From positions 1 to 64,000 of the forward strand of contig NZ_JAACZO010000002.1 in NCBI RefSeq assembly GCF_010993975.1: a stretch of DNA of 64,000 nt, in the 5' to 3' direction. The notes under the pieces were generated by a model. That model searched no databases, had not been told where the DNA came from, and saw only the letters and a program-made list of their open reading frames with translations. Made by a program: the position numbers and the translations under genes. Each line of letters starts with the position of its first letter. Position 1 is the first letter of the stretch. The stretch is from Halomonas faecis (GTDB taxonomy: Bacteria > Pseudomonadota > Gammaproteobacteria > Pseudomonadales > Halomonadaceae). Of this stretch, positions 25,260-33,940 are shown piece after piece.

Positions 25260-25637
25260 ATGAGCAGTGCAACCCTGTACGAGCGACTCGGCGGCGAGAG
25301 CGGTATCGCCGCGCTGGTCGATGATATCGTCGAGGCCCATATGCAGAACCCGACGATCCAAGCCCGTTACCTGCCGACTCAAGACGATCCGGTGCATTTC
25401 GAGGAATTGAAAGGTCATCTGCGTGATTTCCTTTCCGCCGGTAGCGGTGGGCCCGCGGAGTACCGGGGGAGGAGCATGCCCGAGGCACATCGTGGCATGA
25501 ACATCGGCGAGGCCGAATACATGGCGGTCACGGACGACATTCTGGCGGTGCTCGATCGCCATGGGGTGGATCCCCAGACCCGTCAGGAGATGCTGGGCAT
25601 CGCCTACTCGCTCAAGGACGAGATCATGCATCTGTGA
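25260..25637 (+). CDS. Group 1 truncated hemoglobin
   Basis: 125 residues. TLYERLGGESGIAALVDDIV is the conserved N-terminus of trHbI/N, with YLP in place of the usual F-x at CD1, HFEELKGHLRDFLSAGSGGP around the E helix, and MPEAHRGMNIGEAEYMAVTDDI carrying the H and M residues of the F-helix region (proximal histidine in AHRGM). Such globins bind O2/NO and act in NO or redox stress. The start ATG at 25260 follows GGGAGGTG. Probably co-transcribed with the TetR gene upstream, so it may be induced by the signal that regulator senses. Confidence 0.87.
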   Translation: MSSATLYERLGGESGIAALVDDIVEAHMQNPTIQARYLPTQDDPVHFEELKGHLRDFLSAGSGGPAEYRGRSMPEAHRGMNIGEAEYMAVTDDILAVLDRHGVDPQTRQEMLGIAYSLKDEIMHL

Positions 25638-25759
25638 CGCCAGGACGACATTCCTTCCGGGTGAGGAGGAAACCGAAGCGCATGGATGAATGCGCTTGCC
25701 GCCGAATGGGTTGGCCAAGGATGGCCGCTCAAGGCCCGGCAATCGATGCCGGACAAGGG

Positions 25760-26041
25760 TTACAGCCACTCCCGCGTCATGTCGCCCAACCGCCCATCGA
25801 CGCTACGCAGCAGTTTCTCCTCGATCTCGCTGCACAGCGACTCGACCTTCTGCGACTCGTTCGCCGCCACCACGAACGTCCATTCGCTGGCATCCAGCCG
25901 TTCCCGCTCGCCGCTCTCGCACACGGCGACGGCGGGGTTGCGTCCGAAGCGCTCGTGAATGCCACCCATGCGCTGACGCTTCTCCTTGAGTGAGCGGCAG
26001 CCGGGCAGGGAAATCGAGACGGTCAGGATGGCAATGTGCAT
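25760..26041 (-). CDS. DUF503 family protein
   Basis: 93 residues. IAILTVSISLPGCRSLKEKRQ and the RFGRNPAVAVCESGERERLDASEWTFVVAANE region match DUF503 (YlxP-like), which has a small ferredoxin-like fold with family signature LP.(C/S)xSLKxKR. YlxP in Gram-positives is linked to ribosome assembly; the role here is unknown. Stop TAA at 25760-25762. Single gene. Confidence 0.88.
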   Translation of the reverse strand: MHIAILTVSISLPGCRSLKEKRQRMGGIHERFGRNPAVAVCESGERERLDASEWTFVVAANESQKVESLCSEIEEKLLRSVDGRLGDMTREWL

Positions 26042-26114
26042 CGGCGCACCTCTCCTTCGCTATTCCTCTTCCCTTCGACATGGCCGCTGGGCCAACAGCA
26101 CGGCGCTGCGACGG

Positions 26115-26726
26115 TCAACGCTCGGGGCGCGTGAACGCCCGGCGGGCGTGGGCCACGTCGCTCCTGAGGAAGCAGTCCTCGGCATGATCGTTGATCAACC
26201 CCATCGACTGCATGAAGGCATATAGGGTGGTCGGACCCACGAATCGCCAGCCGCGGCGTTTCAGCTCCTTGGATAGTGCATGAGACTCCGCACAGGTAGT
26301 GAGCGTCTGCGGAGCTGGCAGGGCTTCGGGGTCGGGCTCGTAGCGCCACAGGAAGGCGGCCAGCGAACCTTCCCGCTCGATGAGTTCCCGAGCGCGCCGC
26401 GCGTTGTTGATCACCGCTTCGATCTTGCCGCGGTGACGGATGATGCCGGGGTCGGCCAGCAGGCGCTCGACGTCGTCCTCGCTGAAGCGGGCGATCTCGT
26501 CGATGTCGAAATCGCGGAAAACGGCACGAAAATTCTCGCGCTTGTTGAGAATGGTGCGCCAGTTGAGCCCGGCCTGAAAACCCTCAAGACACAGCTTCTC
26601 GAAAAGGCGGCGGTCATCGCTGACCGGAAAGCCCCATTCCCGATCGTGGTATTCGATCAGCTCCGGCACGCTACCGCACCAGAGGCAGCGCGGTCGGCCG
26701 TCGGGGCCGGTGATCGTGGTGGTCAT
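26115..26726 (-). CDS. tag: DNA-3-methyladenine glycosylase I
   Basis: 203 residues. It excises 3-methyladenine from alkylated DNA. RCLWCGSVPELIEYHDREWG is the family start with the first zinc cysteine and the Y-H-D-x-E-W-G motif, FEKLCLEGFQAGLNWRTILNKR contains the catalytic region, and LSKELKRRGWRFVGPTTLYAFMQSMGLINDH carries the C-terminal helix with a zinc-binding histidine. The ATG at 26726 is chosen because AAGGA precedes it; a longer frame from 26768 lacks a site and the family normally starts near here. Confidence 0.92.
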   Translation of the reverse strand: MTTTITGPDGRPRCLWCGSVPELIEYHDREWGFPVSDDRRLFEKLCLEGFQAGLNWRTILNKRENFRAVFRDFDIDEIARFSEDDVERLLADPGIIRHRGKIEAVINNARRARELIEREGSLAAFLWRYEPDPEALPAPQTLTTCAESHALSKELKRRGWRFVGPTTLYAFMQSMGLINDHAEDCFLRSDVAHARRAFTRPER

Positions 26727-26860
26727 GGTTGGCGTATCCTTGGCGTAGTGGCTGGCGATACCCACCAATCACTACCACAGATTCTGCCTGCTGTCCGGTT
26801 GATGCCGGATCCTCGGCCGATGATGGCGAAGCGTGCGGCAGTTGGAAAGGGGTGGAATAG

Positions 26861-26881
26861 GGGCCGCGCTGGGCGCGGCCC
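26861..26881 (-). terminator. GC-rich terminator hairpin after the GDPD gene
   Basis: GGGCCGCGC (26861-26869) and GCGCGGCCC (26873-26881) form a perfect 9-bp stem with a 3-nt loop, 11 nt after the stop of the minus-strand phosphodiesterase gene. The following minus-strand bases are pyrimidine-rich (CTATTCCACCCCTTTCC) rather than a clean T-run. Confidence 0.6.
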
Positions 26882-26891
26882 GGCAGGAGAT

Positions 26892-28184
26892 TCAGCTCTC
26901 GGCGTTCATGCAGTTGTCGTAGAAGGTGACGGTGGCTGGCCAGTCGCTGAACAGGCCGATGATGCCGACGTCGCGGGCCAGCACGTCGAGGGTCAGCAGC
27001 TTGTCGCCGTCGTTGTCGATCACGTCGTCGGTGGTGCCGTGGTACCACTCGCCGTCTTCGGTGAGCGGGCCGGAGCGCTCGAAGGTCCAGGCGATGAGGT
27101 CGAGCCCTGCCGCTTTCGCCCGCTCGGCATAGACCGAGGGCACGATGCGGCTTTCTCCGTCACCGGCTTCGGGGTTGGAGGACAGCAGCATCCACATCGG
27201 CGGGGCGAGGATCTGCACGCCTTGCTCGGCCAGTTCTTCCATGCTCGGCGACCAGGTGGCCGGATCGCTGTGGTCGAAGTCGTCTAGTCCATAGCGGTCG
27301 TCGAGGTACACGGCTTGCTCGCCGAATTCGGGGTCGTTGTCGATCCAGTAGCGTACGTCGTCGAGCTCGAACGACTGGGCATAGACGTCGCTCGCCGGTA
27401 CGTCGGCGGCCTTGTACTCGTCGATCATCTTCTGGGCGTAATCTTCCTGGCTCATGCCCTCGAACGGCATCTCGACGCTGGGCGCCTTGAGCTCCGGAGT
27501 CATCTTCACGCCCAGTGCCTTGAACAGTTCGATGCTCTCGGCGTGGGTCATCAGGGTGCCGCGGGTAGCGTAGAGGTCGGTGCGCCAGCCGGGCGTGCCG
27601 GCGAGGTACGCCTCGGTGCTGGTGGCCTCGGTGTTGGCGCCTTCCATCTTGCCCTGGAGCGTACGGAATTCCGCCAGGGTGATGTCGCTGGTGCAGCACT
27701 GGATGTCTGCGGCGTTGGTCAGCTCGCCCGCTTCATTGAAGGCCGGGGGGACGCTGCATTTCTGGGCCAGTTCGGTGTCGACGATGTTGGTGGTGGTGTG
27801 AAGATCGCACTGGGAGTGGCGGCAGACGAGCTCCTGGTCGGCGGTGAAAGTGACGTCGCACTCGAGGATGCCGGCACCCATCTGGGCACCGGCGAGGTAG
27901 GACTCGCGGGTGTGCTCGGGAAACTGCAGCGCCGCGCCGCGGTGGCCGATGCTGAAGTCGCTGCGCTGCCAATTGCCGGTGTTCGCCGCACAACTTTCCA
28001 GTTCGGCCTTGAGCTCGCGTGAGCGCTGGGTGTCTTCGTCCATGTCCTGGACCAGAAAGAGCGGGCGGGGCCCGAGGGTGACGTGGTCGGCAGCGGCGAT
28101 GTCGTCCTGGGCGGCCATACTGGTAGGGGCGAGCAGCAGCATCGCCAGCCCGGCGAGCGTGAGCATCAAGGGTGGGGTTTTCAT
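26892..28184 (-). CDS. Secreted glycerophosphodiester phosphodiesterase
   Basis: 430 residues with a signal peptide ([21 protein letters not shown] then AQDD). GDPD catalytic motifs: [19 protein letters not shown] (first His, Arg and Glu), [21 protein letters not shown] (Glu, Asp and second His) and KMTPELKAP with the third acidic ligand. It releases glycerol-3-phosphate from glycerophosphodiesters outside the cytoplasm. The family also includes bacterial forms with long inserts like the cysteine-containing one here ([26 protein letters not shown]). GAGGA precedes the ATG at 28184. Confidence 0.88.
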   Translation of the reverse strand: MKTPPLMLTLAGLAMLLLAPTSMAAQDDIAAADHVTLGPRPLFLVQDMDEDTQRSRELKAELESCAANTGNWQRSDFSIGHRGAALQFPEHTRESYLAGAQMGAGILECDVTFTADQELVCRHSQCDLHTTTNIVDTELAQKCSVPPAFNEAGELTNAADIQCCTSDITLAEFRTLQGKMEGANTEATSTEAYLAGTPGWRTDLYATRGTLMTHAESIELFKALGVKMTPELKAPSVEMPFEGMSQEDYAQKMIDEYKAADVPASDVYAQSFELDDVRYWIDNDPEFGEQAVYLDDRYGLDDFDHSDPATWSPSMEELAEQGVQILAPPMWMLLSSNPEAGDGESRIVPSVYAERAKAAGLDLIAWTFERSGPLTEDGEWYHGTTDDVIDNDGDKLLTLDVLARDVGIIGLFSDWPATVTFYDNCMNAES

Positions 28185-28316
28185 CGGAATCCTCGCTTTT
28201 TTTCTTTGCCGAAAGTGGAGAGCCAACGCGGTCAGCCTGAACGCTTGGCATGACCGCATGGTTACGACCGGATGTCAGGCCGGGCTCGATTCCAGCGTAG
28301 AAGGAATTGCGGGGCG

Positions 28317-29420
28317 CTACCCATGTTCCTCGGCGAGCGATGGCCATGGCCGAGCGTCTGCCACTACGCGATTACGGCCTTGCGCCTTGGCTTGATAGAG
28401 GTATTCGTCGGCGCGCACATACAGGGTGTTGAAATCTAGCGCCGAAGCCATGTCACTGGCCACCCCGATGCTGATCGTTACCGTGAGCGTCTGATCTTTG
28501 ACGGTGATTGGCGTCTCGCCGATGGCGCGCCGGATGCCATCGGCCCGGGCTTGGGCGTCATCGCTACGGCAATTGACCAGGAGCACGCCAAACTCTTCCC
28601 CGCCCAGTCGGCCGACCAGGTCTTCGGCGCGCACGGCTGCAGCGATCCGTCGTGTGATGGCAATGATGACTTCGTCGCCAATGGCGTGGCCGTAGGTGTC
28701 GTTGATGCGCTTGAAGTGATCGATATCCAGCAACAGGAAGGCATAGGCCTGCTCTTGGGCGATCAGCCGATGGCGTGACCTGTCGAAAGCCTCGACGAAA
28801 TGCCGTCGGTTGGCGATGCCCGTCAAGGGGTCTTTTTCTGCCAGTCGTTGGATACGGGCGTGGGCGGTTTCCCGGGCCCGCTCCTGGTAGAAGGCAAGGA
28901 TGCCGAAGGCGAGCAGGGCGCCGAAGTGGTTGGCTAGCGAGGCGCTGTCCGCCAGTGCGGGCCACTCATGCCGCTTGAGAAGCACCGTCACGGTAACGAT
29001 GGTCACGAAGAGCCCATACATGGGTGCGGCTCTCCGCGTGCCCAAGAGGACGAAGTTGATCATGGCGAACAGTGCCGCCCAAACGATGGCCGAGTATTCT
29101 GCCCGAACGTACCAGAAATAGAGAAGCACCATGCCGCCGGTGGCGATGACCGCGACCCAGGCGGCGCGCTGGGCGTTGTGGTTGCGGTAGAGATCTACCA
29201 GCGCGACCGCGCTGATGAGGCTCACTGCCAACTCGATGGCAGCCAGCCTGGGCTCATCGAAGTAGAGCCAGTTGAGCAGGCCGTACGTGAATGTAATGAT
29301 CGCCACCACGGCCAGGCAGAACAGTGAAAGCGCGGTGTGGCGATAAGTAAAGGAGGACTTGGATACCCATGAGGCCGCGCCGTATCGCCTGAGCCATCTG
29401 GTGATCGTCGCTCTGAGCAC
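28317..29420 (-). CDS. Membrane-bound diguanylate cyclase (GGDEF)
   Basis: About 367 residues. Five or six hydrophobic segments occupy residues ~25-185, forming a MASE-like sensor with no recognised ligand. The GGDEF domain follows (DPLTGIANRRHFVEAFDRS, LLDIDHFKRINDTYGHAIGD, GGEEF near residues 273-277), with RAED as a RxxD I-site before it. It should synthesise c-di-GMP. The start is taken as GTG 29420 because GAGGA lies 9 nt upstream; an in-frame ATG at 29462 is the alternative. Unlike the cyclase at 3360 it lacks Cache, HAMP and GAF domains. Confidence 0.85.
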   Translation of the reverse strand: MLRATITRWLRRYGAASWVSKSSFTYRHTALSLFCLAVVAIITFTYGLLNWLYFDEPRLAAIELAVSLISAVALVDLYRNHNAQRAAWVAVIATGGMVLLYFWYVRAEYSAIVWAALFAMINFVLLGTRRAAPMYGLFVTIVTVTVLLKRHEWPALADSASLANHFGALLAFGILAFYQERARETAHARIQRLAEKDPLTGIANRRHFVEAFDRSRHRLIAQEQAYAFLLLDIDHFKRINDTYGHAIGDEVIIAITRRIAAAVRAEDLVGRLGGEEFGVLLVNCRSDDAQARADGIRRAIGETPITVKDQTLTVTISIGVASDMASALDFNTLYVRADEYLYQAKAQGRNRVVADARPWPSLAEEHG

Positions 29421-29704
29421 GTGACAGATTCCTCGTCTGCTTGCCAGTGCCTGGCAAGGCATGCGTTCATCGTTTGGCGAGACGCCCAGCGAAGAGTGGC
29501 CGCTTCATGAGGAGCAGGCGTATAGTGACCGTGGCGTTTCTCTTACATACGATAGCGACATGCGCCGATATGAACCAATGAAAAAGAACTACAGTTCATG
29601 AGGCAGGTCAGTGTTGACTGCGAAACGAAAGACTCGGGGTTTTGTAGGCGGCTAGTACCGCATGGAGTGTCATCGTGACGCCGTAGCCGTTACCGGTTGG
29701 CCGT

Positions 29705-29833
29705 TCAACACAGCCGGCTGCCGAGCAGCAGCAGGCTGGCGTCGCTGGCCTGCCAGCCCCACCAGGCCAGCGCCAGGGCGCCGGCGATGGCGAGCGCGGC
29801 AGAAAGACGCAACACACGATGGCCGGTCATCAT
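29705..29833 (-). CDS. Small single-helix membrane protein coupled to the MFS gene
   Basis: 42 residues. After a short basic start (MTGHRVLRL) comes one hydrophobic helix (SAALAIAGALALAWWGWQA) and a short tail. Its double ATG overlaps the stop of the upstream MFS gene (ATGATGA), the arrangement seen in translationally coupled genes in this genome. I do not recognise a family. It could be a small regulatory subunit of the transporter or a chance open frame in GC-rich DNA; coding cannot be proven from this copy alone. Confidence 0.4.
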   Translation of the reverse strand: MMTGHRVLRLSAALAIAGALALAWWGWQASDASLLLLGSRLC

Positions 29834-31038
29834 GCCCGCGCCTGGCTGGGAGAGGAGCGGTCGATGGGTCGCTCGCTGATGAACCAGTGCAGGGCGGCAG
29901 CCACCACCGCGAGCAGGATGGTGAGCTTCCATACCACCGCATAATCGCCGGTGATGTCGTAGAGGTAGCCACCCAGCCACACGCCCATGAACGAGCCCAC
30001 CTGGTGAAAGAAGAAGACGATGCCACCGAGCATGGAGAGGTGGCGCACGCCAAACACCGAGGCCACGATACCGTTGGTCAGCGGTACCGTGGAAAGCCAC
30101 AGCAGGCCGATGGCGATACCGAAGGCGTAGGCGCTGGCCGGGCTCAACGGCACCACCAGGAAGAGGGTGATCACCACGCCGCGGATCAGATAGAGCCAAG
30201 TGAGCAGGCGAGCCTTGGAGTGGTTCCCGCCCAGCCAGCCGGCGGTGTAGGTGCCGACGATGTTGAACAGCCCCACGAGAGCCAGCACGGTGCTGCCGAC
30301 GTGAACCGCGATGCCGTTGTCGAACAGGTAGCCGGGCAGGTGTACGCCGATGAACACCACCTGAAAGCCGCACACGAAGAAGCCCAGGCAGAGCAGCCAG
30401 AAACCGCGATGGCCCGCGGCCTCGTCGAGTGCGGCACGCAGGGAGATGTCTCCACCGGCGGCCGGCGTTGGGCGGTCGCGCAGACAGGCGCCCAGCGGCA
30501 GCATTAGCGCGGCGATGGCGCCCATCACCAGCAGCGCCGATGACCAGCCCAGCCATTCCAGCAGCCCCAGGGTGCCGGGCAGCATGGCGAACTGGCCGAA
30601 AGAGCCGGCGGCGCTGACGATGCCCATGGCCAGGCTGCGCTTTTCGGGAGCTACGGCGCGTCCCACGGCACCCAGCACGACGGAGAAAGTGGTGCCGGAC
30701 AGACCCAGGCCGATCAACAGGCCGGCGGAAAGCGTCATGCCTAGGGCCGACTCCGAGACGCTCATGAAGGCCAGACCCAACGCGTAGAGCGTGCCACCGA
30801 GGACGATGGCGCGAGCGGCGCCGAAGCGGTCGGCCAGGGCCCCCGCGAAGGGCTGGGCCAGCCCCCATGCCAGGTTCTGGACGGCCAGGGCAAAGGCGAA
30901 GACGCCTCGCCCCCAGCCCAGATCGCTGCTCATGGGCTCGAGGAAGAGCCCGAACCCGTGGCGCAGACCCATGGCCAGCGAGATGACGAGGCTGCCAAGC
31001 AGCGTCAATAACAGCGCGTGACGGCGGATGGCGTCCAT
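29830..31038 (-). CDS. MFS transporter
   Basis: 402 residues with twelve predicted membrane segments. The loop motif GALADRFGAARAIVLGG after helix 2 is the MFS signature (G-x-x-x-D-R-x-G-x-R). GLGLSGTTFSVVLGAVGRAVAPEKRSLAMG and the C-terminal GIVFFFHQVGSFMGVWLGGYLYD resemble the oxalate/formate antiporter-like and YbfB-like exporter groups. Substrate not determinable. Start ATG 31038; the frame extends to 31143 without support. A tiny membrane ORF overlaps its stop. Confidence 0.85.
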   Translation of the reverse strand: MDAIRRHALLLTLLGSLVISLAMGLRHGFGLFLEPMSSDLGWGRGVFAFALAVQNLAWGLAQPFAGALADRFGAARAIVLGGTLYALGLAFMSVSESALGMTLSAGLLIGLGLSGTTFSVVLGAVGRAVAPEKRSLAMGIVSAAGSFGQFAMLPGTLGLLEWLGWSSALLVMGAIAALMLPLGACLRDRPTPAAGGDISLRAALDEAAGHRGFWLLCLGFFVCGFQVVFIGVHLPGYLFDNGIAVHVGSTVLALVGLFNIVGTYTAGWLGGNHSKARLLTWLYLIRGVVITLFLVVPLSPASAYAFGIAIGLLWLSTVPLTNGIVASVFGVRHLSMLGGIVFFFHQVGSFMGVWLGGYLYDITGDYAVVWKLTILLAVVAAALHWFISERPIDRSSPSQARA

Positions 31039-31205
31039 GTTCGGCGAGACCCGTTTGCAGACTAAGGGTTCAGTACTATGGCGCGTGTTGCGACACTCTG
31101 CCACTGTCTCCATTAGGAGACGGTTGCGTCGCCGGTGTGCCACATGGGTAGAGGCAAGCGCCTTGGCTAGAATGGGCGTCGAACCTCACCACCCTGGAGC
31201 TTGGC

Positions 31206-31403
31206 ATGTTGCGCACTCTTTCGTTCTCGTTCGTCGTCTTGTCGGCTACCTTGCTGATGGCCGGCTGCAGCTATCAGCCGGCGCGTATCCAGTCCGAACC
31301 GCTGGTGATCTTCGATGATGATCGGGGCCATCATGGCCATGGGCACCATCGTTCCGAACGTGGCTTCTGTCCGCCAGGGCTGCGCAAGCAGGGACGTTGC
31401 TGA
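31206..31403 (+). CDS. Small histidine-rich lipoprotein
   Basis: 65 residues. Residues 1-20 form a lipoprotein signal ending in LLMAGC, with C20 as the lipidated cysteine. The mature part has a HHGHGHHRSERG run (residues ~42-53) and a C-terminal CPPGLRKQGRC with two cysteines. The His/Cys content suggests metal binding in the periplasm or at the outer membrane; no named family is recognised. GGAG precedes the ATG. Similar short His-rich lipoproteins are common in gammaproteobacteria but unstudied. Confidence 0.75.
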   Translation: MLRTLSFSFVVLSATLLMAGCSYQPARIQSEPLVIFDDDRGHHGHGHHRSERGFCPPGLRKQGRC

Positions 31404-31560
31404 GTGGACGGGATCCTTGGGGTGTTGCGTTCGCGGTAGGCGGCGCTAAAGTGGAACGGCTCCCCATGCCAGCCATGGTGCGACGCAACGGCGACAGAAC
31501 CGGCGCCGTCGTCGCCGATCGGCGCGGTGATGACGAGACCGAACCACAAGGACCGAGACG

Positions 31561-32595
31561 ATGCTGTTCTTCTACCACCCCGATCAGGAGCGCCATGCGC
31601 CGGGCAGCTTCCAGATTCGCGGCCGAACGACCGAGTCGCCGGAAGGGCCCGTGCGGGGGCGACTGCTGGCCGATGGCCTGGCCTCTGTCGGGCTGTCGCT
31701 GACCGCGCCCACGGAGGTGGACAGCCCTTTGCTGCGACAGCGTTTGTCGCGAATCCATACCGATCGCTACCTGACCTTTCTCGAGACCATCCATGCGCAA
31801 TGGCGGGAATTGCCCGACGCCTCGGAGCTGGTGCTTCCCAACATTCACCCGTGCGGCGGCGGCCATCACTACCCGAGGCATCCCGTGGGGCGGGCCGGTT
31901 GGCATCTGCACGACATGGCCTGCCCGATCGGTGCCGACAGCTTCGCCGGCATCCTCGCCAGCGCGGCCAGCGCCCAGGCGGCGGCCGAGGCGGTGCTCGG
32001 CGGGCACGGCAGTGCCTATGCGCTGTGCCGCCCACCTGGGCACCATGCCGGACCGGACCGTGCCGGCGGTTTCTGCTTCTTGAACAATTCGGCGCTGGCC
32101 GCCACCGTGCTGCGCGAGCAGTTCCAGCGGGTGGCGATTCTGGATGTCGACCTCCACCATGGCAACGGCACCCAGGACATCTTCTACTATCGCGGCGATG
32201 TCTGGACCGGCTCGCTGCACGTCGACCCCAGCGACTTCTACCCCTTCTTCTGGGGCGGTGTCGACGAAGAGGGCATGGGCGAGGGACTGGGGGCCAACGT
32301 CAATCGACCTCTGCCTCTGGGCAGCGATATCGACGCCGTGCTGGCGACCCTGGATGAGCTGCTCGAGCGGCTGGCTGAGTTCAAGCCGCAGGCCGTGGTC
32401 ATCGCCCTGGGCCTGGACACCCACAAGGACGACCCGCTGGCGGGCATGACGTTGACGACTCCGGATTTCACCGCCATCGGCGAACGCCTGGCTGGGCTTT
32501 CGTTACCCACCGTTCTGGTGCAGGAGGGAGGCTATCCCACCGACGCGCTGGGCGACAACCTGGCCGCCTTCCTGAGCGGCTATTACGCATTGTGA
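31561..32595 (+). CDS. Histone deacetylase-family amidohydrolase (acetylpolyamine amidohydrolase-like), copy 1
   Basis: 344 residues, full arginase/deacetylase fold. Active-site pieces: RPPGHHAGPDRAGGFCFLNN (tandem histidines), AILDVDLHHGNGTQDIFY (zinc Asp and His), ALGLDTHKDDPLAGM (second zinc Asp), VQEGGYPTDALGDN (catalytic tyrosine loop would be GGY). Bacterial members remove acetyl or other acyl groups from polyamines or other amines. It opens an operon with RidA, an ornithine-cyclodeaminase homologue, a second deacetylase and an aminotransferase, so the substrate is probably an N-acylated amine or amino acid. Confidence 0.88.
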   Translation: MLFFYHPDQERHAPGSFQIRGRTTESPEGPVRGRLLADGLASVGLSLTAPTEVDSPLLRQRLSRIHTDRYLTFLETIHAQWRELPDASELVLPNIHPCGGGHHYPRHPVGRAGWHLHDMACPIGADSFAGILASAASAQAAAEAVLGGHGSAYALCRPPGHHAGPDRAGGFCFLNNSALAATVLREQFQRVAILDVDLHHGNGTQDIFYYRGDVWTGSLHVDPSDFYPFFWGGVDEEGMGEGLGANVNRPLPLGSDIDAVLATLDELLERLAEFKPQAVVIALGLDTHKDDPLAGMTLTTPDFTAIGERLAGLSLPTVLVQEGGYPTDALGDNLAAFLSGYYAL

Positions 32596-32640
32596 CCACC
32601 CAGGTCCGGCGGGGCCGCTTGTCTACCCAAGGAGACGACC

Positions 32641-32997
32641 ATGAGCGTGAGTTACCACGACAGCAATGCTCGCATGAGCCAGATCACCATCCACAACGGC
32701 ACCGTCTATCTAGCCGGCCAGGTGCCCGGCGATGCCACGGCCGACATGCGCGGTCAGACCGAGCAAGTGCTGGCGCGTATCGATGAACTGTTGGCCAGAG
32801 CGGGCACCTCCAAGGAGCATCTGCTGGCCGCGCAGATCTGGGTGACCAGCATGGCCGAGTTCGATGCCATGAATGCCGTCTGGGATGCCTGGGTGGTACC
32901 CGGCCGGCCTCCGGTTCGTGCCGCCGTGGAAGCGAAGTTGGCCAAACCGGAGTGGAAGGTGGAAATCATGGTCACTGCCGCGCTACCGGAGGGCTGA
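32641..32997 (+). CDS. RidA family protein
   Basis: 118 residues. It follows the RidA/YjgF layout: TIHNGTVYLAGQVPGDATAD at the start, TEQVLARIDELLARAG in the helix, and PVRAAVEAKLAKPEWKVEIMV at the end (the R and E positions of the active cleft). RidA hydrolyses enamine/imine intermediates such as 2-aminoacrylate. It has AAGGAGA ahead of the ATG and is followed one base later by the cyclodeaminase-like gene. In this operon it may clear imines made by the neighbouring aminotransferase or dehydrogenase-type enzyme. Confidence 0.9.
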   Translation: MSVSYHDSNARMSQITIHNGTVYLAGQVPGDATADMRGQTEQVLARIDELLARAGTSKEHLLAAQIWVTSMAEFDAMNAVWDAWVVPGRPPVRAAVEAKLAKPEWKVEIMVTAALPEG

Positions 32998-32998
32998 C

Positions 32999-33940
32999 AT
33001 GCAGATCATCACCGGCGAACAGGTGGCGGCATCGCTGCCCTGGCCGGCGCTCATCGAGCGGTTGGCCACCACCTTCCGCGAAGGCGTGGAGTCGCCGCCG
33101 CGCCATCACCATGCCATGCATCGCCCGGATGGCGAGGCCACCATGCTGTTGATGCCGGCCTGGGAGCCGGCCGGCTACATCGGCGTGAAGATGGTCAATG
33201 TCTTTCCGCAGAACGCCGAGCATGGGGTGCCGGCCATTTCCGGCCTCTATGTGCTCAGCGAAGGTCAGCACGGCCAGCCGCTGGCCTGCCTGGACGGCAG
33301 CGAGCTGACCCGGCGCCGTACCGCGGCGGCCTCGGCGCTGGCGGCGCGCGAGCTGGCGCGCACCGATGCCGAGACTCTGCTGGTGGTGGGCACCGGCAAG
33401 CTAGCGCCCATGGTGATCGAGGCGCATGCCGCCGTGCGACGCATCCGTCGCGTCCTCGTCTGGGGGCGCAACCCGGAAAAGGCCGAGCGCCTGGCTGACG
33501 CTTACCGCGATCGCTTCGACAGCGTGGCGGTGACTGACTTGGCAGCGGCGAGCGCCGAAGCCGACGTGATCAGTTGCGTGACGCTCTCTACCGAGCCGCT
33601 GGTCCGTGGCGAATGGCTGCGTCCCGGCACGCATCTCGATCTGATCGGTGCCTTCCGCCCCTCCATGCGCGAGACCGACGGCGAATGCCTGGCCCGCAGC
33701 GAGGTGTTCGTCGACACCTATGCCGGCGCCCGGGGCGAGGCGGGAGACATTCACCAAGCCATCGACGAAGGGCTCTTCAGCTTCGAGGCAATCCGCGCCG
33801 ATCTCGCTGAGCTGCTGAAGGAAGAGAAGCCCGGACGCTCCTCGGATGACGCGATCACGCTGTTCAAGTCGGTGGGGGCATCGCTGGAGGACCTGGCCGC
33901 CGCCATCGAGGTGTGGGAGCAGCGCGAGGCCCACGGATGA
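32999..33940 (+). CDS. Ornithine cyclodeaminase / mu-crystallin family protein
   Basis: 313 residues. IGVKMVNVFPQNAEHGVPAI, CLDGSELTRRRTAAASALAA (substrate-binding region of the family), VVGTGKLAPMVIEAHAAVR and VLVWGRNPEKAERLAD (Rossmann NAD(P) site), and HLDLIGAFRPSMRETD match the family. Members are ornithine cyclodeaminases, proline/ketimine reductases, or ectoine-utilisation proteins, so the reaction cannot be read from the motif alone. The stop overlaps the next deacetylase gene by 4 nt. It may reduce or cyclise an imine derived from a deacylated diamine. Confidence 0.85.
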   Translation: MQIITGEQVAASLPWPALIERLATTFREGVESPPRHHHAMHRPDGEATMLLMPAWEPAGYIGVKMVNVFPQNAEHGVPAISGLYVLSEGQHGQPLACLDGSELTRRRTAAASALAARELARTDAETLLVVGTGKLAPMVIEAHAAVRRIRRVLVWGRNPEKAERLADAYRDRFDSVAVTDLAAASAEADVISCVTLSTEPLVRGEWLRPGTHLDLIGAFRPSMRETDGECLARSEVFVDTYAGARGEAGDIHQAIDEGLFSFEAIRADLAELLKEEKPGRSSDDAITLFKSVGASLEDLAAAIEVWEQREAHG

